A stretch of DNA of 64,000 bases from Betaproteobacteria bacterium HGW-Betaproteobacteria-7 (GTDB lineage Bacteria > Pseudomonadota > Gammaproteobacteria > Burkholderiales > Rhodocyclaceae): NCBI GenBank assembly GCA_002840765.1, contig PHCE01000021.1, positions 1 through 64,000 on the forward strand, given 5' to 3'. Position 1 is the first letter of the stretch; the number at the start of each line of letters is the position of its first letter. Positions 1-11,291 of the stretch are shown here, piece after piece. The position numbers and the translations under genes are program-made. The notes beneath the pieces were generated by a model. It was not told the DNA's origin and did no database searches. It saw only the letters and a list, made by a program, of their open reading frames with translations.

Positions 1-1198
1 GTTGGCCTGTGCGTGGCGCCCGCGGCGGCTGCACCGGCCGCGGCGCGGCGGTGGCCGACGGCTCGAAACCGGGCACGACGACGCGCTCGATGGAACGCTT
101 GATCAGTTTCTCGATGTCCCGCAGATTGCCGCGCTCGTCGTGGCAAACCAGCGAAATCGCCTCGCCTTCCATGCCGGCCCGGCCGGTGCGGCCAATGCGG
201 TGCACGTAGTCTTCCGGCATGTTCGGCAGCTCGTAGTTGATGACGTAAGGCAGCGCGTCGATGTCGATACCGCGGGCGGCGATGTCAGTGGCAACCAGGG
301 CCACCAGCTTGCCCTCCTTGAAGTCGCTGAGCGCCCGGGTGCGGGCGCCCTGTGACTTGTCACCGTGGATCGCCGCCGCCTTGATGCCGGACTTGTCCAG
401 GCGCTTGGCCAGCGCATCGGCACCGTGCTTGGTGCGGGCGAAGACCAGCACCTGATGCAGGCCGCGCGTCTGGAACAGGTGTTCGAGCAGATCCTTCTTC
501 TGTTCACGATTGGTTTCGATGACCTTCTGCGTCACCAACTCGGCCGCCGTATTGCGCGGCGCCACATCAACCGACACCGGCTGGTGCAGCAGGCCGCTGG
601 CGAGTTCGCGGATGTCCGGCGAGAAGGTGGCGGAGAACATCAGGTTCTGGCGTTTTTTCGGCAACAGGGCGATCACCTTGCGGATGTCGCGGATGAAACC
701 CATATCGAGCATCCGGTCGGCTTCGTCGAGAACAAAGATCTCGATCGCCGACAGATCGACGGTACGCTGCTGGACGTGATCGAGCAGGCGGCCCGGGGTA
801 GCGACGAGGATGTCGACGCCACGGCGCAGGTTGGCGATCTGCGGATTGATGCCGACGCCGCCGAAGACGGCCAGCGAGTTGATCGGCAGGTGCTTGCCGT
901 AGGTGCGGACGCTTTCCTCGACCTGGATCGCCAGCTCGCGGGTCGGCGTCAGGACCAGCACGCGCGGCGTCTTGGAAACGCGGGTCAGGCGGTCGTTCGG
1001 GCCGGAAGCCAGCAGGTGCAGGATGGGCAGCGTGAAACCGGCGGTCTTGCCGGTACCGGTCTGCGCTGTGGCCATCAGGTCGTGGCCTGCCAGCACGGCA
1101 GGAATCGCCTGCTGCTGGATGGGCGTCGGCGTGTCGTAGCCCTGATCGGCAACGGCGCGCTGGATTTCGGCCTTCAGGCCGAGTTCGGAAAACAACAT
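1..1198 (-). CDS. rhlE: DEAD-box RNA helicase, RhlE type (3' end cut by window edge)
   Basis: ATP-dependent RNA helicase of the RhlE group, acting in RNA remodelling, ribosome assembly or mRNA decay. The reading frame stays open from the ATG at 1198 to position 1, giving 399 visible residues with no stop, so the C-terminal tail continues outside the window. Seen in order: the Q motif (TPIQQQ, about residues 25-30), Walker A AQTGTGKT (45-52), the DEAD box in [13 protein letters not shown] in MFSATF, and the helicase C-terminal motifs DIAARGIDI and [10 protein letters not shown]. The last visible residues are Pro/Arg/Ala-rich, as expected of the basic RhlE tail. RhlE is favoured over RhlB or SrmB by the immediate N-terminal start of the helicase core. 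The exact paralogue is less certain than the family. Confidence 0.9.
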   Translation of the reverse strand, partial: MLFSELGLKAEIQRAVADQGYDTPTPIQQQAIPAVLAGHDLMATAQTGTGKTAGFTLPILHLLASGPNDRLTRVSKTPRVLVLTPTRELAIQVEESVRTYGKHLPINSLAVFGGVGINPQIANLRRGVDILVATPGRLLDHVQQRTVDLSAIEIFVLDEADRMLDMGFIRDIRKVIALLPKKRQNLMFSATFSPDIRELASGLLHQPVSVDVAPRNTAAELVTQKVIETNREQKKDLLEHLFQTRGLHQVLVFARTKHGADALAKRLDKSGIKAAAIHGDKSQGARTRALSDFKEGKLVALVATDIAARGIDIDALPYVINYELPNMPEDYVHRIGRTGRAGMEGEAISLVCHDERGNLRDIEKLIKRSIERVVVPGFEPSATAAPRPVQPPRAPRTGQ

Positions 1199-1247
1199 GG
1201 GGTACTCCGGGGAAATAGGGTGATCGCCGTGCAAGCGGCGGGAAAAC

Positions 1248-2495
1248 TCAGCGGACGCCTTCGATGTAGTAATCGACGCGGCCCCGCGGGGCAAGATATT
1301 CGACGATTTCAACCGGCAGCTTGGCCGGGCTGATGGCCGCCGTGATGGTCGCCTCGGTTTCGCGCAGATCGAGGAGCAGGGCCTCGTTGCGCGGCACGCC
1401 GGGGTCGTGCAGCATGATTAGCGGATGCAGCAGGTCGCGGCTGTTGTTTTCAACGACCAGACCAATGCTACCGTCGCTCAGCGCGACGAAACTACCCGGC
1501 GGATAAACGCCGATGGACTTGACGAAAAGTTGCAACAGCTCCGGATCGTAATGCGCTCCTTCCTGCTTGAACATGAAGGAGACGGCTTCGGCCGGCGTCC
1601 GCGCCGAGCGCAGATCGAAGGGATTGCACAGGTTGTCATAGCGGTTGGCGATGGCCGCTACACGCGCCAGCCGGGGAATCTTGGCGCCAGCCAGGCGATT
1701 GGGAAAACCATTGCCGTCCCAGCGCTCATGGTGGCAGGCGATGATGTTCTTGACCCCCACCGGCAGTTCGTTGATGGTTGCCGCCTGCTTGATGCCGTAG
1801 CCGACATGTGCCTGGTAGAACTGTTCCTCGGCCGCGGTGCGCTGGGCATTGCGCAACACGCGCGTCGGCACGTCGATCTTGCCCAGATCGTGGAACATGG
1901 CACCGAGGCCGAGCCAGCGCATCTCTTCCTCGCCGAGCTTGGCTGCCTTGCCGAGCAGCAGTGACAAGACGACGACGTTCATCGCGTGATGCGCCAGCCC
2001 CGGTTCCTTGATCTTCATATTGACCAGATGGACGGCGACGCTTTCGGCATCAAGCAGACTTCCGACCATGCGGCCAACGGCCCCCTTGGCCCGGCCGTAC
2101 GACTCAAGCGGACGGGAACCGAGATTGCGCAAGATCTCGCCGACGCCGGTCGCCTCTTCCTCGAACAGGCGCTCGCAACGGGCCAGCCCCTCGCGCTGGG
2201 CGCGCACGCGTTCGGTACGCGAACGCTTGGCGTCGAGCATCGAATCGAGGACCGACGACGAGAAATCGACTTCTTCATCAGCCGCATGCTCGGCGGCTTC
2301 AGGTAGGGGCCGGACCGTGCTGCGTTCCGGGTCCCACTCGACAGTGGTCAGGCCAAGGCTGCGCAGAACCTTGATCTGTTCCGCGCTGGACAGCAGAAAA
2401 CGGTTCAACAGGAACGGATGGTCGAGCCAGCGCAGTTCACCCAGCGAGATGAAAACGCCGGGCTGCAGGCGATCGATCGCTACCGTGTGCTTCAT
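1248..2495 (-). CDS. HD-GYP domain protein with N-terminal DUF3391-like region
   Basis: Probable cyclic-di-GMP phosphodiesterase of the HD-GYP class, 415 residues, cytosolic (no membrane segment or signal peptide). The N-terminal 150 residues start with a short beta-rich segment ([18 protein letters not shown]) typical of the DUF3391 domain that precedes many HD-GYP domains. The metal-binding HD pair is in [11 protein letters not shown] (residues 201-210) and the second metal site is [11 protein letters not shown] (255-265). The signature Tyr of GYP is Phe here (GNGFP), a common variant that need not abolish activity. The start codon overlaps the metZ stop (ATGA), so it is probably translated as the last gene of the purF-metZ unit. 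Confidence 0.88.
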   Translation of the reverse strand: MKHTVAIDRLQPGVFISLGELRWLDHPFLLNRFLLSSAEQIKVLRSLGLTTVEWDPERSTVRPLPEAAEHAADEEVDFSSSVLDSMLDAKRSRTERVRAQREGLARCERLFEEEATGVGEILRNLGSRPLESYGRAKGAVGRMVGSLLDAESVAVHLVNMKIKEPGLAHHAMNVVVLSLLLGKAAKLGEEEMRWLGLGAMFHDLGKIDVPTRVLRNAQRTAAEEQFYQAHVGYGIKQAATINELPVGVKNIIACHHERWDGNGFPNRLAGAKIPRLARVAAIANRYDNLCNPFDLRSARTPAEAVSFMFKQEGAHYDPELLQLFVKSIGVYPPGSFVALSDGSIGLVVENNSRDLLHPLIMLHDPGVPRNEALLLDLRETEATITAAISPAKLPVEIVEYLAPRGRVDYYIEGVR

Positions 2496-3679
2496 CAGCC
2501 GAGCCGCGACAGACCGCGCTCAAGGTCGGCCTGCAGATCTTCAACCGCTTCCAGGCCGACGGCGATGCGCAGCAGGCCTTCGTTGATGCCGGCCGCCGCC
2601 CGGGCTTCCGGGGAAATGCGGCCGTGCGTCGTCGACGCGGGATGGGTAATGGTGGTCTTGGTGTCGCCGAGATTGGCAGTGATCGACAGCAACTGGCAAT
2701 GGTCGACAACGGCCCATGCCTGGTCGCGGCCGCCCTTGACCTCGAAGGAAACGATGGCGCCACCCGATTTCTGCTGCTGTTTCGCCAGTTCATGCTGCGG
2801 ATGCGACGGCAGGCCGGGGTAGAAAACACGCGCCACTTGCGGGTGGGATTCCAGCCAGACGGCCAGGCTGGCGGCACCGGCGGCTTGCGCCTCAAGGCGG
2901 ATTTTCAGGGTTTCCAGGCCCTTGAGCAGCACCCAGGCATTGAACGCCGACAAGGTCGGACCAGCCGTGCGCAGGTACTTGAAAACTTCTTCGGTCAGCT
3001 TCTTCGGACCGCAGACGGCGCCACCGAGCACCCGACCCTGACCGTCGATGTACTTGGTCGCCGAATGCACGATCAGGTCCGCCCCCAGTTCCAGCGGCCT
3101 CTGCAGGATCGGTGTGCAGAAACAGTTGTCCACGGCGACCAGGATGCCTTTGGCGTGAGCGATGGTAGCCAGCGCCCGGATATCGGCGATTTCGGTCAGC
3201 GGATTGGACGGCGTCTCCAGGAAGAACAGTTTGGTCTCCGGGCGGATCGCCGCTGCCCAGGCCGCCGGATCGGTATGCGAGACAAAGGTGGTGCTGATGC
3301 CGGTGCGCGACAGGATGTTGTTGAACAACTGCACGGTGGCGCCGAACAGGCTGTTCGAGGCGACGATGTGGTCGCCCTGCTTGAGGTGCGCCAGGCACAG
3401 GGCCATGATCGCCGCCATGCCGCTGGCGGTGGCAACGCAATCTTCGGCACCTTCGAGAGCGGCCAGGCGCTCCTCGAACATGGTCACGGTCGGATTGGAG
3501 AAGCGGGCATAGACGTTGCCCTCCTCCTCGCCGGAGAAGCGCTTGGCGGCCTGCGCCGCGCTCTTGAAAACAAAGCTTGAGGTCAGGTACAGCGCCTCGG
3601 AGTGCTCGCCGAACTGGCTGCGCTCCTGGCCGGCACGGACTGCCAGCGTCTCGGGGCGATAGCTCGGCCGCTCGCTCAT
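2495..3679 (-). CDS. metZ: O-succinylhomoserine sulfhydrylase
   Basis: PLP enzyme of the Cys/Met metabolism family (394 residues) that makes homocysteine directly from O-succinylhomoserine and sulfide in methionine synthesis. The PLP lysine lies in VHSATKYIDGQG (about residue 208) and the conserved SGMAAI and NPLTEIADI segments are present. The full length matches MetZ. It follows purF with an ATGA overlap, the same arrangement as in Pseudomonas and many betaproteobacteria, which favours MetZ over MetB or MetY. Cytosolic. Confidence 0.92.
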   Translation of the reverse strand: MSERPSYRPETLAVRAGQERSQFGEHSEALYLTSSFVFKSAAQAAKRFSGEEEGNVYARFSNPTVTMFEERLAALEGAEDCVATASGMAAIMALCLAHLKQGDHIVASNSLFGATVQLFNNILSRTGISTTFVSHTDPAAWAAAIRPETKLFFLETPSNPLTEIADIRALATIAHAKGILVAVDNCFCTPILQRPLELGADLIVHSATKYIDGQGRVLGGAVCGPKKLTEEVFKYLRTAGPTLSAFNAWVLLKGLETLKIRLEAQAAGAASLAVWLESHPQVARVFYPGLPSHPQHELAKQQQKSGGAIVSFEVKGGRDQAWAVVDHCQLLSITANLGDTKTTITHPASTTHGRISPEARAAAGINEGLLRIAVGLEAVEDLQADLERGLSRLG

Positions 3680-5217
3680 GACTCCTGCCCGCCGTTCGCC
3701 AGCCCGAGTACCATCTGCTCGGACTCGCGGCCGTCGCTTTCCTCGTCGCTCTTGGCTGGCTTGCCGCTACGCTTGCTCTCGACGGCATCGAGGTAATAGC
3801 TGTCGATGTCGCCGGTGATGTAGCAGCCGTCAAAACAGGAGGCATCGAACACCGTCAGGTCGCTACGCAGCATGGTCACCGACTGCTTCAGCGCCTCAAG
3901 ATCCTGGTAGACCAACGCATCGGCACCGATCTCGGCGGCGATCTGGGCATCCGAACGGCCGGTGGCGATCAGTTCGGCACGGGTGGGCATGTCGATGCCA
4001 TAGACATTCGGGTAGCGCACCGGCGGCGCGGCGGAGGCAAAATAGACCTTGGTCGCGCCGGCGGCGCGGGCCATCTCGACGATTTCGCGGCTGGTCGTGC
4101 CGCGGACGATGGAATCGTCCACCAGCAACACTCGCTTGTCCTTGAATTCCTGGCCAACGGTATTGAGTTTCTGGCGCACCGACTTCTTGCGCATCGCCTG
4201 GCCGGGCATGATGAAGGTGCGGCCGACATAGCGGTTCTTGACGAAGCCTTCGCGGAACGGGATGCCCAGCTTCTGCGCCAATTGCATGGCCGACGGCCGG
4301 CTGGAATCGGGAATCGGGATGACAACGTCGATTTCCTCAACAGGGATGTGCTTCACCACCTTGTCGGCGAGCAGTTCGCCCATGGCCAGGCGTGCCTCGT
4401 AAACGGACACACCATCGATGACGGTGTCCGGACGGGCCAGGTAGACGTATTCGAAGATGCACGGCGCGTACATCGCCTGTTGCGCACACTGACGGCTGTG
4501 AAATTGGTGGTTGAGGTCGATGAACACCGCCTCGCCCGGCTCGACGTCACGGACGACCTTGAAATTCAGGGTATCGAGCGCCACCGATTCGGAAGCGACC
4601 AGGTATTCCATGCCTTCCGGCGTCTCGTTCTCGCCATAGATCAGCGGGCGTATGCCGTGCGGATCGCGGAAGGCGAGCAGGCCGTAGCCGGCGATCAGGG
4701 CGACCACGGCGTAGGCGCCGCGGCAGCGGCGGTGCACCCCGGCCACCGCCTGGAAAATGCTGTCGACGTCCAGTTCGTAGCCGTGCGATGCGCACTGCAA
4801 CTCGTGCGCCAGTACGTTGAGCAGCACTTCCGAGTCGGAATTGGTGTTGATGTGCCGGCGGTCGAGGCGGAACATCTCGCCCTTCAACTGTTCGGCATTG
4901 GTCAGGTTGCCGTTGTGGCCGAGGACGATGCCGAACGGCGAATTGACGTAGAACGGTTGCGCTTCGGCGAAGTTGTAAGCCGAGCCGGCGGTCGGGTAGC
5001 GGACGTGGCCGATGCCCCAATTACCCGGCAGAGCGCGCATGTTGCGGGTGCGGAAGACGTCGCGCACCAGCCCCGGCCCCTTGTGCAGGTGGAAAGTATT
5101 GCCTTCCGCCGTGGCAATCCCCGCCGCATCCTGGCCGCGGTGCTGGAGCACCATCAGGCCGTCGTAAAGCAATTGATTGACCGGCGTTGTCGCCATTACA
5201 CCGAGAATCCCGCACAT
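3676..5217 (-). CDS. purF: Amidophosphoribosyltransferase
   Basis: First committed enzyme of purine synthesis: PRPP plus glutamine to 5-phosphoribosylamine, 513 residues. The start at 5217 is chosen because it gives MCGILGV, in which Cys2 becomes the N-terminal nucleophile of the glutaminase domain; a longer reading frame would bury it. The glutaminase domain fills the first half. The phosphoribosyltransferase half carries the PRPP loop VLLVDDSIVRGTTS (about residue 365). It sits 13 bases downstream of cvpA and overlaps metZ by four bases, so it is part of the folC-dedD-cvpA-purF-metZ unit. Confidence 0.95.
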   Translation of the reverse strand: MCGILGVMATTPVNQLLYDGLMVLQHRGQDAAGIATAEGNTFHLHKGPGLVRDVFRTRNMRALPGNWGIGHVRYPTAGSAYNFAEAQPFYVNSPFGIVLGHNGNLTNAEQLKGEMFRLDRRHINTNSDSEVLLNVLAHELQCASHGYELDVDSIFQAVAGVHRRCRGAYAVVALIAGYGLLAFRDPHGIRPLIYGENETPEGMEYLVASESVALDTLNFKVVRDVEPGEAVFIDLNHQFHSRQCAQQAMYAPCIFEYVYLARPDTVIDGVSVYEARLAMGELLADKVVKHIPVEEIDVVIPIPDSSRPSAMQLAQKLGIPFREGFVKNRYVGRTFIMPGQAMRKKSVRQKLNTVGQEFKDKRVLLVDDSIVRGTTSREIVEMARAAGATKVYFASAAPPVRYPNVYGIDMPTRAELIATGRSDAQIAAEIGADALVYQDLEALKQSVTMLRSDLTVFDASCFDGCYITGDIDSYYLDAVESKRSGKPAKSDEESDGRESEQMVLGLANGGQES

Positions 5218-5230
5218 AGTCTGTTCCTGC

Positions 5231-5722
5231 CTAACTGAATCGAATTCGTTTTGCCAGATCGTCCGGCAACCATTGCCGGGCAACCATTACGGCGGTTTCC
5301 AGCGGCGGCGCCAGCGTCGCCTCCCGCCACCAGGCCTGTTTCGGCGCCACCGTCATGCCGCCCAGTCCGACCAGGACCATGACCACCAGCAGGCCGCGGG
5401 CGACACCGAACACCATGCCCAGCAGGCGATCGGAAACCGTCAGCCCGAGCGCCTTGACCATACGGCTGATCACCAGGCGTATCAGCGCCATCACCACCAG
5501 CACGCCGACAAAGAGCAGGACGCAGCCGGCCAGGACACGCACGGCCGGGTCGCTGACACCGGTGAACAACTGGTTGCCGACTTGCGCGCCAAACTCGATG
5601 GCGGCAAAGATGCCGAGCCCCCAGGCGAGCAACGCAATGATCTCGCCAATGACGCCACGCCACAGTCCGAACAGCAGCGAAAACCCGACGATGGCGATGA
5701 CCAGATAGTCGAAAACCGTCAT
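5231..5722 (-). CDS. cvpA: CvpA family inner-membrane protein
   Basis: Small membrane protein of 163 residues with four predicted transmembrane segments (about 5-25, 30-50, 63-85, 100-122) and a conserved N-terminus (FDYLVIAIVGFSLLFGLWRG). CvpA proteins are linked genetically to purF and to colicin V export and envelope stress resistance; the molecular role is unsettled. The start codon overlaps the stop of the SPOR-domain gene (ATGA) and purF follows directly, matching the usual order. Confidence 0.9.
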   Translation of the reverse strand: MTVFDYLVIAIVGFSLLFGLWRGVIGEIIALLAWGLGIFAAIEFGAQVGNQLFTGVSDPAVRVLAGCVLLFVGVLVVMALIRLVISRMVKALGLTVSDRLLGMVFGVARGLLVVMVLVGLGGMTVAPKQAWWREATLAPPLETAVMVARQWLPDDLAKRIRFS

Positions 5723-6408
5723 TGTCGCGCGGCGACGACGCCGGAGACGCCGATTTTCTGCATTTTGACCAGGGCCTTGTCAGCCGCCTCGCGGCTGGCG
5801 AAGGGGCCAGCGCGCACGCGCGTCTTGCGCCCCTGCGGTGTATCGAGCGGTTCGGTGAACACCTTGATCCCCTGCTCGGCCAACTTCGCCTTCAGGTTCC
5901 TGACGTTCGCATCGCTGGTAAAGGCACCAATCAGCACCAGATACTCACCGCCCTTGGCCGCCGGCGCTTCGCCCGACTGGCCGGCGAGGATGGCGGCAGC
6001 GCGCTTGGCATCATCGGTCTTGGCAACCGGCTTCTCGACTGGTTTGGTGACTGGCTTTTCGGCGACCTTGGCGGCCGGTTTGGCGGCCGGCATCTCCGCA
6101 GCTTTTTCCACCGGCTTGTCCGCTTCCTTGTCGCGTACCGTCTCGACGACACGGGCATTCGGTTGAACTTCGGGCTTGGCCGGCGCAGCGGCGGGCGGCC
6201 TGGCGACCGGCTCGACAGCAAATTTGGGGGCGAAGGGCTTGTCGTCCTGGCCGGGAATGTGGATTTCAACATCCTGCATGGCCTGCCGCGGCTCGTTGTC
6301 CATGACCATGGGCAAGACGACGGCGACGATGGAAACGAAGGCGACCGCCCCCACCAGGCGGCGGCGGGCGCGCTTCTCCAGTTGCTGCTGAACGTCGTTA
6401 TCTTCCAT
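5719..6408 (-). CDS. dedD: SPOR-domain protein, DedD-like
   Basis: Single-pass inner-membrane protein of 229 residues, probably recruited to the division septum. A basic cytoplasmic N-terminus (KRARRRLVG) precedes one transmembrane segment at about 17-36. A long low-complexity Ala/Pro/Lys linker with repeated VEKP/VAKP units (about 75-150) leads to a C-terminal SPOR domain (about 150-229) with GEYLVLIGAFTSDANVRNL and TRVRAGPFASREAADKAL. SPOR domains bind denuded peptidoglycan. It lies between folC and cvpA, where DedD is normally found. Confidence 0.88.
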   Translation of the reverse strand: MEDNDVQQQLEKRARRRLVGAVAFVSIVAVVLPMVMDNEPRQAMQDVEIHIPGQDDKPFAPKFAVEPVARPPAAAPAKPEVQPNARVVETVRDKEADKPVEKAAEMPAAKPAAKVAEKPVTKPVEKPVAKTDDAKRAAAILAGQSGEAPAAKGGEYLVLIGAFTSDANVRNLKAKLAEQGIKVFTEPLDTPQGRKTRVRAGPFASREAADKALVKMQKIGVSGVVAARQ

Positions 6409-6411
6409 GAA

Positions 6412-7716
6412 TCAGGGCTTTTTCCGCAGCGCCGAGAGCGCCTCGGCTACCGTATAGAACGAACCAAAGGCGACGATTCTATCACTTTCGCCAGCCCTCC
6501 CCTTGGCCGCCAGCATCGCCGCCCCGGCCGAATCATGGCAAACCACCTCGCCGCCAAGCTCACCGGCGGCGATGATGGCCGCCAGCCGGGCAGCCGGCGT
6601 GCCGCGCGGGCCACCCAGTGTCGCCGCATGCCAGACATCGATGCGGCCACGCAGCGGCGCCAGCGCCCCGGCGATATCCTTGTCGGCGAGCATGCCGACC
6701 ACCGCATGAGTGCGGTCGAAGAAACCCATGTTCGACAGATTGTCGGCCAGCACCTTGATTGCCTGTGGATTGTGACCGACGTCGAGGACAAGGGCCGGCT
6801 TGCCGGGCACGACCTGGAAACGTCCGGCCAGCTCGGTTTCGATCAGCCCCGGACGGATCGCCTGCATGGTCACCGGCAGCTTGTCGCTGATGGCTTCCAG
6901 CGCCGCCAGTGCCACCGTCGCGTTGTACAACTGGGTCGGGCCGCGCAGGCCGGGATAAGCCAGGGAGCGGCGGAGCATTTGTTCACCTTTGCGGCACCAC
7001 CAGCGCCATTGCAGCCGGTTCTCGGCCGCCTCCGCCCCAGGCCGCTCGAAGCCGAAATCGCGACCAAGCAAACGCAGGTCGGCACCGATCGCCGCGGCGT
7101 GGTCGAGCAGGCGTTGCGGCGGACTCGGGTCGGCGCACAGGGCCGGCTTGCCGGGGCGGTAGATGCCGGCCTTCTCGAAACCGATCGATTCGCGGTCGGG
7201 GCCGAGCCAATCGGTGTGATCAAGCGCCACCGTGGTGACGATGGCGACATCCGGTTCGTAGGCATTGACCGCATCCAGCCGCCCGCCCAGGCCGACTTCC
7301 AGCACCGCCGCCTCGACGTCGGCGGCAGCGAAGACTTCCCAGGCGGCCAGGGTGCCGAACTCGAAATAGGTTAGCGCCACGCCGCTCGCCAGGCGCGCCG
7401 CCTCGACCCGCGCGAAGGCCGCGCACAACGCCGCGTCGCTGGCCGGCACGCCATTCAGGCGCACCCGCTCGTTGTAAGCCAGCAGATGCGGCGAGGTGTA
7501 GCAGCCAACTTTGTAGCCGGCCTTGGCGATAATGCTTTCCAGATAGGCGCAGGTCGAGCCCTTGCCATTGGTGCCGCCGACGGTGATCACCGGGCAGTGC
7601 TGCTCCTGCCCGAGCTGGGCCTTGACCGCGCGGATGCGATCGAGGCCCAGCTCGATGCCGGCCTGACCTTTCGGGTGCAGGCCTTCGAGGTGGGATAGCC
7701 AGTCTTGGAGAGTCAT
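6412..7716 (-). CDS. folC: Bifunctional folylpolyglutamate/dihydrofolate synthase
   Basis: Makes dihydrofolate from dihydropteroate and adds glutamates to folates, 434 residues, cytosolic. The Mur-ligase-type ATP loop is VGGTNGKGSTCAYLE (about 46-60). The central ligase motif AVLEVGLGGRLDAVNAY and C-terminal LVLDVGHNPQA are conserved. It is the first gene of the folC-dedD-cvpA-purF-metZ unit, separated from accD upstream by 87 bases that contain an imperfect inverted repeat. Confidence 0.93.
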   Translation of the reverse strand: MTLQDWLSHLEGLHPKGQAGIELGLDRIRAVKAQLGQEQHCPVITVGGTNGKGSTCAYLESIIAKAGYKVGCYTSPHLLAYNERVRLNGVPASDAALCAAFARVEAARLASGVALTYFEFGTLAAWEVFAAADVEAAVLEVGLGGRLDAVNAYEPDVAIVTTVALDHTDWLGPDRESIGFEKAGIYRPGKPALCADPSPPQRLLDHAAAIGADLRLLGRDFGFERPGAEAAENRLQWRWWCRKGEQMLRRSLAYPGLRGPTQLYNATVALAALEAISDKLPVTMQAIRPGLIETELAGRFQVVPGKPALVLDVGHNPQAIKVLADNLSNMGFFDRTHAVVGMLADKDIAGALAPLRGRIDVWHAATLGGPRGTPAARLAAIIAAGELGGEVVCHDSAGAAMLAAKGRAGESDRIVAFGSFYTVAEALSALRKKP

Positions 7717-7796
7717 TAGTTGCTAGTCGTCAGTTGCCAGTGAATTGAGCTGGCCAGCGCTTTTGCTGACAACCAGCAACTAATAACTGGCAACTC
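7717..7796. repeat. Imperfect inverted repeat between accD and folC
   Basis: Two arms built on AGTTGC-type units, about 7717-7741 and 7772-7796, are related as an imperfect inverted repeat (about 18 of 24 positions pair before counting G-U). Each arm itself contains two AGTTGC-like half units. There is no T-run, so it is not a standard terminator. It resembles short intergenic palindromic repeats more than an operator. Confidence 0.45.
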
Positions 7797-7803
7797 GCCG
7801 CCG

Positions 7804-8676
7804 TCAGGCGGCGGCAGGCCGCTTGAGCAGCAGCGCCAGCGTCCGTGCCACCTGGTCGCGCAGTTCGCGGCGGTCGACGATCATGTCGATGGCGCCCTTC
7901 TCGAGCAGGAATTCGGAGCGCTGGAAGCCTTCCGGAAGTTTTTCGCGCACCGTTTGTTCGATGACGCGCGGGCCGGCAAAGCCGATCAAGGCTCTCGGCT
8001 CGGCGATGACCACATCGCCGACAAAGGCGAAGGAAGCCGAGACGCCGCCCATGGTCGGGTCGGTGAGGATCGAGATGAAGGGCAGACCGGCTTCCGAGAG
8101 CTTGGTCAGGGCTGCCGTCGTCTTCGCCATCTGCATCAGCGAGAACAGGCCTTCCTGCATGCGGGCACCGCCGGAAGCGGTGATGCAGATGAACGGCATC
8201 TTCTGTTCGATCGCCGCCTGGACACCGCGGACGAAACGCTCGCCGAGCACCGAACCCATCGAACCACCCATGAAGTCGAACTCGAAGGCGGCGGCTACGA
8301 CCGGCATGGCCTTGATAGAGCCCTGCAGGACGACCAGCGAATCGCTTTCGCCGGTGTCGCGATTGGCCTCCATCAGGCGATCCGGGTATTTCTTGGAATC
8401 CTTGAATTTCAGGCTGTCCACCGGCACCACCTCGGCGCCGATCTCGTAGCGGCCTTCCGCATCGAGCAGCACGTCGAGGCGCTGGCGGGCGTCAATGCGG
8501 TGGTGATGGCCGCACTTCGGGCAGACCTGCAGGTTGTTCTGCAGGTCGGTGGCGTAGAGCACCGCCTCGCACGACGGGCACTTGCTCCACAGGCCTTCCG
8601 GCAGATTGCCGCGGCGCTGCTGGGCGCCTTGTTCGCGCTTGATTTTCGGCGGTAGCAGTTTGGTCAGCCAGCTCAT
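7804..8676 (-). CDS. accD: Acetyl-CoA carboxylase carboxyltransferase beta subunit
   Basis: Half of the carboxyltransferase that moves CO2 from carboxybiotin to acetyl-CoA in fatty-acid synthesis; its partner AccA is encoded at 33486-34454. 290 residues with an N-terminal four-Cys zinc finger (Cys33, Cys36, Cys52, Cys55 in CPSC and CPKC) and the crotonase-fold core ([24 protein letters not shown]). The start codon overlaps the trpA stop (ATGA), the usual trpFBA-accD-folC order. Confidence 0.95.
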   Translation of the reverse strand: MSWLTKLLPPKIKREQGAQQRRGNLPEGLWSKCPSCEAVLYATDLQNNLQVCPKCGHHHRIDARQRLDVLLDAEGRYEIGAEVVPVDSLKFKDSKKYPDRLMEANRDTGESDSLVVLQGSIKAMPVVAAAFEFDFMGGSMGSVLGERFVRGVQAAIEQKMPFICITASGGARMQEGLFSLMQMAKTTAALTKLSEAGLPFISILTDPTMGGVSASFAFVGDVVIAEPRALIGFAGPRVIEQTVREKLPEGFQRSEFLLEKGAIDMIVDRRELRDQVARTLALLLKRPAAA

Positions 8677-9478
8677 TTCTTCACCTCATCCACACCGCGA
8701 CGAATGTCCGCAACCAACGTCTTGACGTTGGCGCAGGCAGTTTCATCGGTCGATTTTTCAATTTCTTCAATAATCCGGCTACCGACGACGATGGCGTCGG
8801 CAAAGGCGGCGATACGGGCGGCGGTGGCCGCATCGCGGATACCGAAACCGACGCCGACCGGCAGGCCGGTCTTCTCTCGGATCGCCGGCAGGCGCTCAGC
8901 GACGGCTTCGACATTGAGCGCCCCGGAACCGGTCACGCCGGCGAGCGAGACGTAATAGACATAGCCGCTGGCAATTGCCGCCACCTGGGCGATGCGCTCC
9001 GGCGTCGAGGTCGGGGCGATCAGGAAGATCGGATCCATGCCGTGCGCCTTCATCGCCGCGCCGAAGTTTTCGGCCTCTTCCGGCGGGTAGTCCACCACCA
9101 GCACACCGTCGACGCCCGACTGTGCCGCCTTCTCGGCGAACTTCTCCAGCCCCATGGCTTCGATCGGATTGGCGTAACCCATCAGCACGACCGGGGTGCG
9201 GTCATCGACAGTACGGAAGGCGCTGACCAGTTGCAGCACCTTGCGCAGCGTCATGCCGCGCGCCAGGGCACGCTCGGAGGCGCGCTGGATGGTCGGGCCA
9301 TCGGCCATCGGATCGGAGAACGGTACACCGAGTTCGATGACGTCGGCACCGGCCTCGACCAGCGCCTGCATCAGCGGCACGGTCAGCGCTGCCTCGGGGT
9401 CACCGGCGGTGATGAAGGGAATCAGTGCCTTGCGGCCTTCACCGTCGAGACGCTGGAAAGCTTTCTGGATTCTCGACA

Positions 9479-9479
<1 letters not shown>
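8673..9479 (-). CDS. trpA: Tryptophan synthase alpha subunit
   Basis: Cleaves indole-3-glycerol phosphate to indole, which is channelled to TrpB. 268 residues, TIM barrel. The catalytic Glu is in [17 protein letters not shown] and the second acid is in [11 protein letters not shown]. The phosphate-binding GVGFGI and VVGSRI segments are present. It overlaps trpB and accD by a few bases at both ends. Confidence 0.95.
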
Positions 9480-10664
<1,185 letters not shown>

Positions 10665-10678
<14 letters not shown>

Positions 10679-11291
10679 CGGCTTTCCGTACTGCCGCCAC
10701 AAAGGCAGCGATTTTTTGGTGATCCTTGATGCCCTTGCTCGCCTCGACACCGGAAGAGACGTCGACCGCCACCGGCCGCACGCGTTCGATGGCGTCGCCG
10801 ACGTTGGCTGGCGTCAGGCCGCCGGAGAGTATCAGGTGGCCTGGCAGATCCGGCGGAATCAGCGTCCAGTCGAAGACATGACCGCCACCGCCGTAGCCGT
10901 CCACGAAGGCGTCCAGCAACAAGCCCCGGGCATCGGGAAACGAGCGCGCGAATTCTACCAGATCAAGTCCCGGCCTCACCCGCGCCGCGCGCAGCCAGGG
11001 TCTAGCAAACTGACGGCAATACACCGCATCCTCGTCGCCGTGAAACTGCAGCAGGTTGAGCGGCACGGCGGCACAGGTTTTCCGCACGACCTCCGGCGCC
11101 TCATTGACGAACAGGCCGACGATATCGACGAAGGGTGGAATCCGCTTGGCCATTTCCGCCGCCCGCTGGGGCGTAACGTAGCGCGGGCTGGGCGGATAAA
11201 AGACAAAGCCGATGGCGTCGGCCCCAGCGGCGACGGCAGCATCGACATCTTCCGCACGCGTCAGGCCGCAAATCTTGATACGGGTTTTCAT
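10665..11291 (-). CDS. trpF: Phosphoribosylanthranilate isomerase
   Basis: Amadori rearrangement step of tryptophan synthesis, 208 residues, small TIM barrel. Catalytic Cys is in [11 protein letters not shown] near the N-terminus. The conserved segments [20 protein letters not shown] and [10 protein letters not shown] are present. Start and stop overlap truA (ATGA) and trpB respectively, so truA-trpF-trpB-trpA-accD appear to be co-translated. Confidence 0.95.
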
